From DTPU01 sp963827855 (GTDB lineage Bacteria; Planctomycetota; Phycisphaerae; Sedimentisphaerales; Anaerobacaceae), in the NCBI GenBank assembly GCA_963827855.1, contig CAWHBY010000002.1:1922001-1986000 (forward strand): a stretch of DNA of 64,000 bases. The letters run 5' to 3'. Positions within the stretch are counted from its first letter, which is position 1. Every line of letters begins with the position of its first letter. Below the pieces are notes generated by a model. That model saw only the letters and a program-made list of their open reading frames with translations, was not told where the DNA came from and did not search any database. Shown one piece after another: positions 24,250 to 33,223 of this stretch. The position numbers and the translations under genes are program-made.

Positions 24250-26819
24250 GGCGAGGCCTCCTCAGGTCCCTTGGCAGGCGCTCCCTCCTTGCCGAAGGCC
24301 TTGAGCAGGATCAGCAGTTGCGGCAACAGGGTCAGAGAGGCGAACAGGGCCACGGTAATGGCAAACACGGTCAGCAGCCCGAAGTAGATGCTCGGGATAA
24401 ACTTGGACAGGGTCAGGATCGAGAAACCGATGACCAGGGTCACGGTCGTGTAGTAGATCGCGTTTCCGATGCTGGCGTGCGATCGGTACAAGGCCCGCAG
24501 ATAGGACCCGTGGGTCTCGAACTCATGTCCGAAACGGTGGATGTAGTGGATCGTGTCATCGTCCGCCAGACCGACGCCGATGGCGGCGATCGTGATGGTC
24601 ATCATGTCCAGCGGGAGCCCCAGCCACCCCATCACACCCAGCATGCAGGCGACGGCCAGGGAGTTCGGGAAGCTCGCAATCAGGGCCAGCCGGAGGGACT
24701 GGAACAGGATCGCGTAGGTCCCAAAGAGCATCAGCCCAGCCAGGCCCAGGGTCACGACCTGGGAGACGTAGAGGTTCTGCAGCATGTTGTTGTACAGCAC
24801 CAGCATGCCGGCCAGACGAACGTGGCCTGGCTTCACGCCGACCTTGGCCTTGTCGGTCAGGTCGCGCTTGATCCTGGCCAGCAGCTCGTTCCTCTTGAGG
24901 GAGGGCTCGGAGTCCAGGATCCGCACGGATACGCGGGCCTGGTTGTGCTCCACGGACGCGTAGGGCCTGACCAGCATCCGCCGGATCGATTCCGGCACCC
25001 GGTCGAAGAGCAGGGCCAGTTCAAGGCCGTCCAGGGGCTTGCCCTCGTTGAGCGGCTCGATCATCCGCACCAGGGTGGCCAGGGACAGCACCTTGCCGGT
25101 CTCGGGCAGGCCGTCGAGGTAGTCATGGACGGCCGTGATCTGGTTGATCTTGTCCCGGGTAAACCAGTACTTCTTCTGCTGGGAGGCATCCTCGAACTCA
25201 CCGAACTGGTCAAACGTGGAGTCCCCCGCAGCCGGCGCATTCGCCTCCACAGCCCGCACGGCAACGCGAGGCGAGTCGAAGTCGATCACCACGTCCAGCG
25301 GCGTGGTGCCTCCCAACTGCTGGTCGATGGCCTTCATCCCGCGGTGGATCTCCGTGCTCTCCCTGAAGTAGCTGATGAAGCAGTTCTCCACCTGGAGCTT
25401 GGAGATGCCGATGCCACTGAGGACCGCGACAGCGACCGTGGCGACCACGATGACAAGGCCATGTGCGGCCGTGAATCGGCCGAGTACGGCGGTCAAGGCC
25501 CACCTGGACTGGTCGTGGACCACCACGCCCCGCTCTCTCGGCATCAAGACCAGGATGGCGGGCAGCAGCAAGAGGGGAACGATCATGGAGATGGCCACTC
25601 CGACGACCATGATCCATCCAAAACTGATCACAGGCCGGATGTCACAGAAGATCAGGGAGGCAAATCCACCGATCGTCGTGAGACCCGAATACACACAGGG
25701 CCGCAGGATGGCGCGGATGGTCCGCACGACCAGATCCTTCTGGCTTGCCTCAGGATGCTCTGCGGCGATCTCCCGGTATCGCATGATCAGGTGAATCGAC
25801 ATGGCCAGGGTGATGATCAGTTGCAGCGAGATGAAGTTGGAGGAGATGACGGTGACCTCCCACCCTACCCAACCCAGAAATCCGATCATCGACACGACCG
25901 ATACCAGACAGATCAGGGTCGGCAGAACGACCCAGGCCGTCTTCCTGAAGAGAACGACCAGGGCGCCGATGAGAAGCATGAACACCGAGGTGCCAAACAC
26001 CCGCAGATCGCTCTTGACGAACGTGATCATGTCGTCTGCGATCATGCTGACCCCTCCCAGGAACAGGGCCCCCTCGCCCTGGTGCCGCGCGATGACCGCT
26101 CGGATCGCCAGGATGTCATGGTGCCGGGTCCTCCGGAACTGGTCGTGGCACTGCCGGAACTCCTCTGAAACGCGCCTGAGTTCCTTCCGCTCCTCGGCGG
26201 TCACGGAGCCTGCGGCCTTCTTCTCCGTGAGGGCATTGCGTCGATGCAGCAGGTCCTTGTAGACCCGATCATCGGGAAACGTGAGGATCAAGGCCGTGGT
26301 CCGCAGGTCGGCGCTGACCAGCAGATCCCGGTACAGGGGGCTATCTCTGAACTCCTTCCTGGCCAGTTCCCTGTCCGTGTCCGGAGACTCCAGGGTTCGG
26401 GCGCTGCTGTCCAGTTCCTTGAGAGGGACCGGAGGGCTGGCCAACAGTGGAACATCGAGGATGGTCGTCACCGATTCAACGCTGCCTGCGAGCTTGAGAT
26501 CCTCGCGCAGGGCGTGGAGGTGCTCCAGGGCCTTGTCCGAGAAGAGATCCTCGTTGGGGGTAAAGGCCACCAGGAGCGAGTCGCCCTCGCCGAAGCGGGA
26601 CTCGACCTGGCGGGCGTACCGAAGGTCCTCGTCGTTCTCCAGGACCAACGTCTCGGCAGAGGCATCCAGCCTGAAGCGGGTGGCCTGAATCGACAGGAAG
26701 GCCATGGCCGACACCGCAAACAGGATGATGAGCACCGGATGGCGAATCACCACCCCGTCAAAGAAGGTCATGGGCAAGCGGCGAAGTCTGATCATGCGGC
26801 TGGCGGACGCTTCCGTCAC
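24246..26819 (-). CDS. MMPL/HpnN-type RND transporter
   Basis: The 857-residue protein has about 12 membrane helices and two large periplasmic loops, with the MMPL/HpnN arrangement. It contains GVGLADDDTIHYIHRFGHEF (the proton-relay region with acidic residues in helix 10) and LQLIITLAMSIHLIMRYRE in the first half. Related proteins move hopanoids or other lipids to the outer membrane. Linkage to mlaC and mlaA makes lipid export or recycling the likely role. The C-terminus is Lys/Pro-rich. Start ATG 26819 overlaps mlaC by 4 bases. Confidence 0.85.
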   Translation of the reverse strand: MTEASASRMIRLRRLPMTFFDGVVIRHPVLIILFAVSAMAFLSIQATRFRLDASAETLVLENDEDLRYARQVESRFGEGDSLLVAFTPNEDLFSDKALEHLHALREDLKLAGSVESVTTILDVPLLASPPVPLKELDSSARTLESPDTDRELARKEFRDSPLYRDLLVSADLRTTALILTFPDDRVYKDLLHRRNALTEKKAAGSVTAEERKELRRVSEEFRQCHDQFRRTRHHDILAIRAVIARHQGEGALFLGGVSMIADDMITFVKSDLRVFGTSVFMLLIGALVVLFRKTAWVVLPTLICLVSVVSMIGFLGWVGWEVTVISSNFISLQLIITLAMSIHLIMRYREIAAEHPEASQKDLVVRTIRAILRPCVYSGLTTIGGFASLIFCDIRPVISFGWIMVVGVAISMIVPLLLLPAILVLMPRERGVVVHDQSRWALTAVLGRFTAAHGLVIVVATVAVAVLSGIGISKLQVENCFISYFRESTEIHRGMKAIDQQLGGTTPLDVVIDFDSPRVAVRAVEANAPAAGDSTFDQFGEFEDASQQKKYWFTRDKINQITAVHDYLDGLPETGKVLSLATLVRMIEPLNEGKPLDGLELALLFDRVPESIRRMLVRPYASVEHNQARVSVRILDSEPSLKRNELLARIKRDLTDKAKVGVKPGHVRLAGMLVLYNNMLQNLYVSQVVTLGLAGLMLFGTYAILFQSLRLALIASFPNSLAVACMLGVMGWLGLPLDMMTITIAAIGVGLADDDTIHYIHRFGHEFETHGSYLRALYRSHASIGNAIYYTTVTLVIGFSILTLSKFIPSIYFGLLTVFAITVALFASLTLLPQLLILLKAFGKEGAPAKGPEEASP

Positions 26820-27439
26820 CTCTTCGTCGAGTTGGGATCCTGGGGCGGCTGCTCGAGCTGCCGCAGGACGTCATCGACCGTGCCTTTGGCCAGCACCTCG
26901 TCAAACTGCGACCGGTAGGTCCTGATCATGCTGATCCCCTCGATCTCCACGTCATAGATCTTCCACACCTTGTTGGACTGATAGAAGCTGTACACGATCG
27001 TGAAGGTCTTCTCCTTGGTGACGACCTCGGTCGGAATCCGAACCTTCCCCTCGTTTGAGACGGCCGGCTTGAGCACCACCTTCTCATCGGTGTACTGGGC
27101 CAGTTTGTCACGGTAGGTGTCTTTGAGGCGCTTCACGAAGAGATCGGTGAACCGCTTCTGTTGGGCCGGCGAGAGCTTGGACCACTGTTCCCTGCCGAGT
27201 GAGAGACGCGCAGTCAGCGGGAAGTCAAACACGGGCGTGACGATGTCACTGACCTGCTTGTCCCGGACCTGCGGTTCGAGGCCCTTGTTGCGAAGCACCG
27301 CGAGCACCCGATCCAGGGTGGTGCGAAGGACCTGGGAGGGGTCCTGGCTGGCGGCCGACTTGGCCGTATTCGGATCAGCCCCGAATCCAGACTGCACCAG
27401 GATCACGAGGACTGCAAACGCGTACCACAGCTTCTTCAT
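26816..27439 (-). CDS. mlaC: MlaC-like periplasmic phospholipid-binding protein
   Basis: The 207-residue protein has a signal peptide (WYAFAVLVILVQSGFG) and the Ttg2D/MlaC core: QVLRTTLDRVLAVLRN, FTDLFVKRLKDTYRDKLAQY, KTFTIVYSFYQSNKVWKIYD, EGISMIRTYRSQFDEVL. It probably ferries phospholipids or hopanoids between the MMPL transporter and MlaA. AGGAG precedes the start. It heads the operon, with a promoter at 27469-27498. Confidence 0.87.
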   Translation of the reverse strand: MKKLWYAFAVLVILVQSGFGADPNTAKSAASQDPSQVLRTTLDRVLAVLRNKGLEPQVRDKQVSDIVTPVFDFPLTARLSLGREQWSKLSPAQQKRFTDLFVKRLKDTYRDKLAQYTDEKVVLKPAVSNEGKVRIPTEVVTKEKTFTIVYSFYQSNKVWKIYDVEIEGISMIRTYRSQFDEVLAKGTVDDVLRQLEQPPQDPNSTKR

Positions 27440-27468
27440 GTTAGGCTCCTGAGGGAACTGGCGGTCGC

Positions 27469-27498
27469 ATTATAACCCCGCGGCATCGCAGCGTTCAA
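27469..27498 (-). promoter_or_regulatory. Promoter of the mlaC-MMPL-mlaA operon
   Basis: On the minus strand TTGAAC and a perfect TATAAT are 18 bp apart, about 30 bases before mlaC. It is divergent from the promoter of the prepilin-like gene. Confidence 0.6.
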
Positions 27499-27565
27499 GC
27501 AAGGAATTCCGGGCGCAGTCGAGGATCTTGGCAGACCGAAACGCGGCGAGCGGCCGGATTTCCCC

Positions 27566-27593
27566 TTGAAAAGACGCACAGGTCGGGTAGAAT
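27566..27593 (+). promoter_or_regulatory. Promoter of the prepilin-like gene
   Basis: TTGAAA (27566-27571) and TAGAAT (27588-27593), 16 bp spacer, about 100 bases ahead of ATG 27696. Confidence 0.5.
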
Positions 27594-27695
27594 GAAAAAA
27601 GCCGTCGTTAATGACCACCGATAAGGTAGGAATGTCGCAACGCCGAGGGTGGTCGTGAAAGTGAAGGCGCTGACCTCTTGAAGGAGGACCTTGTC

Positions 27696-28460
27696 ATGAA
27701 GGCCCCAGGCAATTCGTCCATCCGGGTTGCGGCGTTCACACTCATCGAGCTCCTGGTGGTGATCGCCATCATTGCGATCCTGATGGGCATCCTCATGCCC
27801 GCCATACAGGCCGCCAAGGAGAGGGCCCGCAGGCTCAAGTGCATGGCCAACACCCGGCAGATCGGCACAGCCACTCAGATCTACTCCCAAGACAACCGGG
27901 GTTTTGTGCCGCAGCACCAGAAGGACGGCGAATGGCTCTGGGACGTTCCGATCCGCACTGCAGACGCCCTGGTGCAGTGTGGGGCGCCCCGCATCACCTT
28001 CTATTGTCCAGGCATCAGCATCTCCATCAAGAACAAGGACCCGCTCGGCAACTGGTGGAACTTCAGCACCAATCGCAGGATCATCTCCTATGCCTGGCTG
28101 GGTAAACGGATCGGCGGAGCCGAGTCTCTCAATGCCCTCAAGCCTGTGAACAAGAAGCCCTTCTGCAACAAGGTCACGGACAAGTTCGCCTCGGCCGCGG
28201 AGCTGATGACCGACGCCATCCCTTCAGTGGGCACCTCCCTGGAAGGCGACACCGATGAGTTCGTGAACGTGCCCAGCAACGTCCTGAACTTGCCCGGCGA
28301 ATACCACAGGGCAGGCCACATGGCCGGCAAGAAGCCCGGCGGCGGCAACATCCTGTTCCTGGACTGCCACAGCCAGTGGCGCACGTTCCTGCCCGACATG
28401 GTGATCAGGCATGACACCAAGGACAACCGCGCGGGCGGAACGATCCGCTTCTGGTTCTGA
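27696..28460 (+). CDS. Prepilin-type N-methylation / DUF1559-like protein
   Basis: The 254-residue protein begins with a type IV prepilin-like segment, AAFTLIELLVVIAIIAILMG (Phe-Thr-Leu-Ile-Glu after the cleavage site), then a globular part ending in GGGNILFLDCHSQWR, the tail style of planctomycete DUF1559/H-x9-DG proteins. These occur in very large families in this phylum and are thought to form pseudopilin-like surface structures. ATG 27696 is chosen because AAGGAGG lies 8 bases upstream. Confidence 0.85.
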   Translation: MKAPGNSSIRVAAFTLIELLVVIAIIAILMGILMPAIQAAKERARRLKCMANTRQIGTATQIYSQDNRGFVPQHQKDGEWLWDVPIRTADALVQCGAPRITFYCPGISISIKNKDPLGNWWNFSTNRRIISYAWLGKRIGGAESLNALKPVNKKPFCNKVTDKFASAAELMTDAIPSVGTSLEGDTDEFVNVPSNVLNLPGEYHRAGHMAGKKPGGGNILFLDCHSQWRTFLPDMVIRHDTKDNRAGGTIRFWF

Positions 28461-28488
28461 TCAAGACCGAAGGCTGTGAGCCATGGGG

Positions 28489-29055
28489 CTACACCTGGGG
28501 CAGCGTGATGCCCTTCTGTCCCTGGTACTTTCCACTGCGGTCCGCATAGCTGACCTGGCAGGGACTGTCGCTCGCAAAGAACAACACCTGGGCCACGCCT
28601 TCGTTGGCATAGACCCTGGCAGGCAGGGGCGTGGTATTCGAGATCTCCAGCACAGCCCGACCCTCCCAACCTGGCTCAAAGGGCGTGACGTTCACGATGA
28701 TGCCGCAGCGCGCGTACGTGGATTTTCCCACGCACAAGGTCAGGACGTTCCGGGGAATCTTGAAGCTCTCCACGCTCAGGGCCAGGGCGAAACTGTTGGG
28801 TGGGATCAAACAGACGTCCCCTTCGATCTCCACCAGACCCCTGACGTCAAAGGCCTTGGGGTCCACCACTGAGCCATACACGTTGGTGAAGATCCGGAAA
28901 TGGGTCGAGACCCGCACGTCATAGCCATAGGAAGAAAGGCCGTAGGAGATGACCGGTTGGCCCTCCACGGCTCTGATGAGCCGGTCCTCGAAGGGCTGGA
29001 TCATCCCATGCTTGAGGGCCATCTCTTTGATCCACGTGTCAGGCTGGATACTCAT
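28489..29055 (-). CDS. dcd: dCTP deaminase
   Basis: The 188-residue protein is full length. It shows GLSSYGYDVRV, the substrate/catalytic stretch CVGKSTYARCGIIVNVTPFEPGWEG (with catalytic glutamate in PGWEG), and GQKGITLP at the C-terminus. It converts dCTP to dUTP for dTTP synthesis. Start ATG 29055 has GGAG upstream. It follows nrdD and nrdG on the same strand, so it is probably part of the riboswitch-controlled dNTP operon. Confidence 0.92.
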   Translation of the reverse strand: MSIQPDTWIKEMALKHGMIQPFEDRLIRAVEGQPVISYGLSSYGYDVRVSTHFRIFTNVYGSVVDPKAFDVRGLVEIEGDVCLIPPNSFALALSVESFKIPRNVLTLCVGKSTYARCGIIVNVTPFEPGWEGRAVLEISNTTPLPARVYANEGVAQVLFFASDSPCQVSYADRSGKYQGQKGITLPQV

Positions 29056-29071
29056 GAAGGGGGTCTCCGGG

Positions 29072-29692
29072 CTAGCTGGCCAGGCGAAGGCCTGGGTCTG
29101 TGGCCAGTTCAGGGACAAAGGGCTGCACTCGGTGGGGGCTTCCCGGAGGCAAGGTGGACCGCAGGGCTGCCAGATCCTCCTCCGTGAGCAGCGACCGCAC
29201 CCAGGTCGTACGAAACTCGTGCTCAAGGCCGCTGTGGGCAATCAGCCGGATGCTGGCCTCGATCGAAGAGATCTCAACGTCTGCACACGTTACCCGACCA
29301 TAACGGTCGAATGGGGCCTTGACGTCCATGGCCACAAAGTCGATCCAACGTCCCTCGATCGCAGCCCTGATCACGTCCGGCCGGCTGCCGTTGGTGTCCA
29401 GCTTGACGAGCAGCCCGAGGGCCTTGACCCGTCTGCAGAACTCTCCCAGGTCAGGCTGCAGGGTCGGCTCTCCCCCGCTGACGACCACGCCGTCCAGGAA
29501 CCCGGCCCGGTCCGCCAGCCGCTGCAGGCAGTCGTCCTGGGACATGAGCCGTGTCGCCGCCACGTCCCGGCGGATCAGCCCGCCGTTGTGACAGAAGCCA
29601 CAGTGGAAGTTGCAGCCCTGAGTGAAGACGACACTCGCCACCCTGCCGGGGTAGTCACACAAGGAGAAGGGTTGAAATCCTGCGATCTTCAT
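29072..29692 (-). CDS. nrdG: Anaerobic ribonucleotide reductase activating protein (radical SAM)
   Basis: The 206-residue radical SAM enzyme has the cluster motif CNFHCGFCHN (C-x3-C-x2-C) and GGEPTLQ, with SAM-binding VVVSGGEP. It installs the glycyl radical on NrdD. It lies 5 bases downstream of nrdD. Confidence 0.92.
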   Translation of the reverse strand: MKIAGFQPFSLCDYPGRVASVVFTQGCNFHCGFCHNGGLIRRDVAATRLMSQDDCLQRLADRAGFLDGVVVSGGEPTLQPDLGEFCRRVKALGLLVKLDTNGSRPDVIRAAIEGRWIDFVAMDVKAPFDRYGRVTCADVEISSIEASIRLIAHSGLEHEFRTTWVRSLLTEEDLAALRSTLPPGSPHRVQPFVPELATDPGLRLAS

Positions 29693-29697
29693 GGTGG

Positions 29698-31833
29698 CTA
29701 GCCTATGTGAAAGAGACGCCGCATCTCGAACTCCGCCTGTTTGCCTTCATTCCACTGATGCACGGGTCGCAGGTATCCCACGATCCGGGCGTAGACCTCG
29801 GTCTTTCCGCCGCACTGGGGGCAGGTCTCTGACCGGCCCTTGATATAGCCGTGTTCAGGGCAGATGCTGAAGATCGGCGAGATCGTGAAGTACGGCAGCC
29901 GATAGTTCGTGCAGACCTTCCGGATGAACGACTTCAGGGCCCGGGGGTCGGGCGCAGCCTCGCCCAGGTGGATGTGCAGGACCGTGCCGCCCGTGTAGCG
30001 GGACTGCAGGGGGTCCTGCAGCTCCAGGACCCGCCAGATGTCATCCGTGTACTGCACGGGAAGCTGCGTGGAATTCGAGTAGAACGGCCTGCCGGACTGG
30101 GCCTCGCTCGGACAAGCGACGTTCGGATAGAAGTGCCTGTCCAGCCGGGCCAGGCGATAGGTGGTCCCTTCCGCGGGAGTGGCCTCCAGATTGTACAGGC
30201 ATCCGGTCTGCTCCTGGAAGGTCAGGAGCTTGTCCCGCATAGAGTCCAGGACCTTGCCGGCAAAGGCCACGCCCTCGGGCGTGCCGATGTCCTTGCCCAA
30301 CAGGTGCGAGCAGGCCTCGTTCATCCCGACCAGCCCGATCGTGGAGAAGTGATTGTGCCAGTACTGGCCGCACCGCTCCTTCACGCCCCGCAGGTAGAAT
30401 CGGGTGTAGGGATACAGGTTCTGTTCGGTGAACTGCTCCAGGACCTTGCGCTTGGTCTGTAGGCTGGTGCGGGCCAGCTCCATCAACCGGTCCAGCCGGG
30501 CCATGAACTCTTCCTCGGAGGAGGACAGGAATCCCAGGCGAGGCATGTTGATCGTGACCACGCCGATGGAGCCGGTGAGCGGGTCCGCCCCGAACAGGCC
30601 GCCTCCCCGCAGGGCCAGGCGCCGAAGGTCCAGGCGGAGCCTGCAGCACATGGAGCGGGCATCGTCTACCGACATGTCCGAATTGACGAAGTTGGCAAAA
30701 TAGGGGATGCCGTACTTGGCGGTCACCTCCCAGAGCCTCTCCAGGGAAGGGCAGTCCCAGTCGAAATCCGGGCCGATGTTGTACGTGGGAATGGGAAACG
30801 TGAAGACCCTGCCCCTGGCGTCGCCTTCCGCCATCACGTCCAGGAAGGCCTGATTGAACAGGTGCATCTCGTCCTGGAATTGGCCGTAGGTCTCATCCTG
30901 GACCTGGCCGCCGATGATCACAGCCTGGTCTGCAAGACTCTTGGGCGGATGCAGGTCCAGGGTAATATTCGTGAACGGGGTCTGGAATCCGACGCGTGTG
31001 GGTATGTTGACGTTGAAGACGAATTCCTGCAGGGCCTGCCTGACCTCGCTGTAGGAAAGGCCGTCCCTGCGGATGAACGGCGCCAGCAGCGTGTCCATGT
31101 GGGAGAAGGCCTGGGCGCCGGCCGCCTCCCCCTGCAGGGTGTAGAAGAAGTTCACGATCTGGCCCAGGGCGGACCTGAAGTGCCTGGCCGGTCTGCTCTC
31201 GGCCTTTCCGCTGACGCCCTTGAAGCCGCAGCAGAGGAGGTCCTGCAGATCCCACCCCACGCAGTACACGCTCAGCGAGCCCAGGTCATGGATGTGGAAG
31301 TCGCCCCTCTGATGGGCCTCCCGGATGTCGGCCGTGTAGATCTTGTTGAGCCAATAGACCTGGCTGATCTGGCTCGAGATGTAGTTGTTGAGGCCCTGGA
31401 GCGAATACGACATGTTGCTGTTCTCCTGGACCTTCCAGTCCTGCCGGTCGATGTAGCGATCGATCAGATCCACGTCCTCCTGTTGGGCCATCTGCCGGAT
31501 GCGGGCGTGCTGGTCACGATAGAGGATGTAGGCCTTGGCCGTCTTCTTGAACGGGCTCGCCAACAGCGTGTCCTCCACCACGTCCTGGATCTGCTCGACT
31601 GTGGGTTGCCGGCCCGAGAGGGTCATCTGGGCCAGGCCCACGGCCCTGTGCATCAGTTGACACGCCACCTCCTCGCCAAACTCGCCAGTGGCAGCGCCCG
31701 CCTTCGTGATCGCGGCCTGGATCTTGGCGGCGTCGAAAGGCGCCACCCTGCCGTCGCGTTTCTGGATGGCTGTGAAAGGAACCGCAATGGACTCAGTCGC
31801 GACCTTCGCGTGCCGCGAGTCGAGCGTCTGCAT
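29698..31833 (-). CDS. nrdD: Class III (anaerobic) ribonucleoside-triphosphate reductase
   Basis: The 711-residue protein has an N-terminal ATP-cone (AIQKRDGRVAPFDAAKIQAA), the catalytic barrel, a zinc site (CPEHGYIKGRSETCPQCGG) and the C-terminal glycyl-radical loop ARIVGYLRPVHQW. It reduces NTPs to dNTPs, is oxygen-sensitive and is cobalamin-independent. Start ATG 31833 (MQTLDSRH) is chosen. An open frame extends upstream to 31983, but that stretch is the riboswitch leader. Confidence 0.93.
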   Translation of the reverse strand: MQTLDSRHAKVATESIAVPFTAIQKRDGRVAPFDAAKIQAAITKAGAATGEFGEEVACQLMHRAVGLAQMTLSGRQPTVEQIQDVVEDTLLASPFKKTAKAYILYRDQHARIRQMAQQEDVDLIDRYIDRQDWKVQENSNMSYSLQGLNNYISSQISQVYWLNKIYTADIREAHQRGDFHIHDLGSLSVYCVGWDLQDLLCCGFKGVSGKAESRPARHFRSALGQIVNFFYTLQGEAAGAQAFSHMDTLLAPFIRRDGLSYSEVRQALQEFVFNVNIPTRVGFQTPFTNITLDLHPPKSLADQAVIIGGQVQDETYGQFQDEMHLFNQAFLDVMAEGDARGRVFTFPIPTYNIGPDFDWDCPSLERLWEVTAKYGIPYFANFVNSDMSVDDARSMCCRLRLDLRRLALRGGGLFGADPLTGSIGVVTINMPRLGFLSSSEEEFMARLDRLMELARTSLQTKRKVLEQFTEQNLYPYTRFYLRGVKERCGQYWHNHFSTIGLVGMNEACSHLLGKDIGTPEGVAFAGKVLDSMRDKLLTFQEQTGCLYNLEATPAEGTTYRLARLDRHFYPNVACPSEAQSGRPFYSNSTQLPVQYTDDIWRVLELQDPLQSRYTGGTVLHIHLGEAAPDPRALKSFIRKVCTNYRLPYFTISPIFSICPEHGYIKGRSETCPQCGGKTEVYARIVGYLRPVHQWNEGKQAEFEMRRLFHIG

Positions 31834-31957
31834 AGCATGCCCTCTCGATAGGACTACCGCCTTGAAACCAATCACCTTGCTGCAGACATCCCCGTTTGAT
31901 GTGCAACCTGCCTTTCCTACGAAAGCAAGGTGTCCGTACCCAAATCCCTGGGTTCGT
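31834..31957 (-). promoter_or_regulatory. Riboswitch expression platform before nrdD
   Basis: Between the aptamer and nrdD the RNA has a CTTTC-GTAG-GAAAG hairpin and the sequence GAGAGGG just before the start codon. No T-run terminator is visible, so control at the level of ribosome access is more likely than termination. Confidence 0.5.
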
Positions 31958-32156
31958 CGGCAGGTCTTCGGACTTGCAGGCAACCGACCCTCTGAGATGG
32001 ACTCTTAGGGTCAGCCTACTGGCCGTCGCTTCCCACCTTTCGGTAGTGCCTGGAGATAGTCTCCTATGACGGCGGTCGTTCCTGCTCACCGCTGCGGGAC
32101 AGTCCCGGACTTGAACCGGGTTCCCTCTTTCGATGCCTCCAAGAGGCAAACCGACG
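31958..32156 (-). ncRNA. Cobalamin (B12) riboswitch aptamer
   Basis: Read on the minus strand, the RNA shows the class signatures: AAGAGGGAAcCCGGT, GTCCGGGACTGTCCCGCAGCGGTGA, then AGGTGGGAAGCGACGGCCAGTAGG (the B12 box with GACGGCCAGTAG) and the closing GCAAGTCCGAAGACCTGCC. The promoter is immediately upstream. It controls nrdD and presumably nrdG-dcd. B12 riboswitches usually turn genes off when cobalamin is present. This suits a B12-independent reductase that is needed when a B12-dependent one cannot work. Confidence 0.92.
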
Positions 32157-32164
32157 ATACATAC

Positions 32165-32194
32165 AATATATCGTTAGTTGCCCCCAAGAATCAA
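32165..32194 (-). promoter_or_regulatory. Promoter of the riboswitch-nrdDG-dcd transcript
   Basis: On the minus strand TTGATT (32194-32189) and TATATT (32170-32165), 18 bp spacer. The transcript would start at the aptamer's 5' end. Confidence 0.6.
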
Positions 32195-32269
32195 TACCAA
32201 ATATGGTAGTGCACGCTAGATCTGGTACTCGTACTCGGCCGGGTGGACGAAGAGGAGGTGCCATCAGGC

Positions 32270-33223
32270 TCAGATCCCCTCGAAGAGAACGGTCGAAAGG
32301 TATCGCTCGCCTGCATCGGGAAGGATGACCACGATGGTCCTGCCTGCGAACAGGTCCTGCTGGGCGAGACGCACGGCCACGGCAGCAGCCGCCCCGCTGG
32401 AGATCCCGACCAGGATGCCCTCCTCCCTGGCCAGACGTCGGGCAAAGGCCACGGACTCGCCGCTGTCCACCCCCTCAACGCGGTCCACGATCGACAGATC
32501 GAGCGTGTCGGGGATGAACCCCGCGCCGATCCCCTGGATCTTGTGCGGACCGCACTTGAGCTCCTGACCTGCCAGTTTCTGCGCAATCACGGGGCTCTCC
32601 TTGGGTTCCACGGCCACGGAGACGATCCGTTTGCCTTGGCTATGCTTGATGAAACGAGATATCCCGGTGATCGTCCCGCCCGTGCCCACGCCCGAGACAA
32701 GCACGTCGACCGCGCCATCCGTGTCGTTCCAGATTTCCGGGCCCGTGGTCTTCTCGTGGATCGCTGGATTCGCAGGATTCTTGAACTGATGGGGGAGGAA
32801 GTACCTGCCCGGATCAGAGGCCACGATCTCCTCGGCCTTGGCCACCGCCCCTTTCATCCCCTTGGCGCCCTCGGTCAGCACCAGATTCGCTCCGAATGCC
32901 GCCAACACCCGCCTTCGCTCGATGCTCATCGTCTCGGGCATGGTCAACGTCAAGCGATAGCCCCGTGACGCGGCTACGTACGCCAGGGCGATCCCCGTGT
33001 TGCCGCTGGTGGGCTCGACGATCTCAGTGTCTGGCTTGAGCAGCCCCCTCTGCTCCGCATCCCAGATCATGGCCGCGCCGATCCGGCACTTGACCGAGTA
33101 CGCGGGATTGCGGCCCTCGATCTTCGCCAGGACCGTGGCCTTGGCCCCCTGGGTGATGCGGTTCAGCCGGACCAGCGGCGTGTTGCCGATGGACTCCGGA
33201 TTGTCCCTATAGATCTTGCTCAT
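32270..33223 (-). CDS. cysK: Cysteine synthase A
   Basis: The 317-residue PLP enzyme has the pyridoxal lysine region NPAYSVKCRIG (SVK), the substrate loop EPTSGNTG, and GVGTGGTITG for cofactor phosphate. It forms cysteine from O-acetylserine and sulfide. Start ATG 33223 is preferred over an upstream frame because the family starts here. It overlaps metB by 17 bases. A second, closely similar copy is at 40723. Confidence 0.93.
   Translation of the reverse strand: MSKIYRDNPESIGNTPLVRLNRITQGAKATVLAKIEGRNPAYSVKCRIGAAMIWDAEQRGLLKPDTEIVEPTSGNTGIALAYVAASRGYRLTLTMPETMSIERRRVLAAFGANLVLTEGAKGMKGAVAKAEEIVASDPGRYFLPHQFKNPANPAIHEKTTGPEIWNDTDGAVDVLVSGVGTGGTITGISRFIKHSQGKRIVSVAVEPKESPVIAQKLAGQELKCGPHKIQGIGAGFIPDTLDLSIVDRVEGVDSGESVAFARRLAREEGILVGISSGAAAAVAVRLAQQDLFAGRTIVVILPDAGERYLSTVLFEGI

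Noticed and set aside
24318..26168. Long plus-strand open frame opposite the MMPL gene
   Set aside because: It is a GC-driven mirror of the minus-strand gene, with His/Asp/Gln-rich low-information sequence and no family match.
31834..31983. N-terminal extension of NrdD to 31983
   Set aside because: The extra stretch is translated from the riboswitch region and ATG 31833 gives the normal NrdD start with an ATP-cone.
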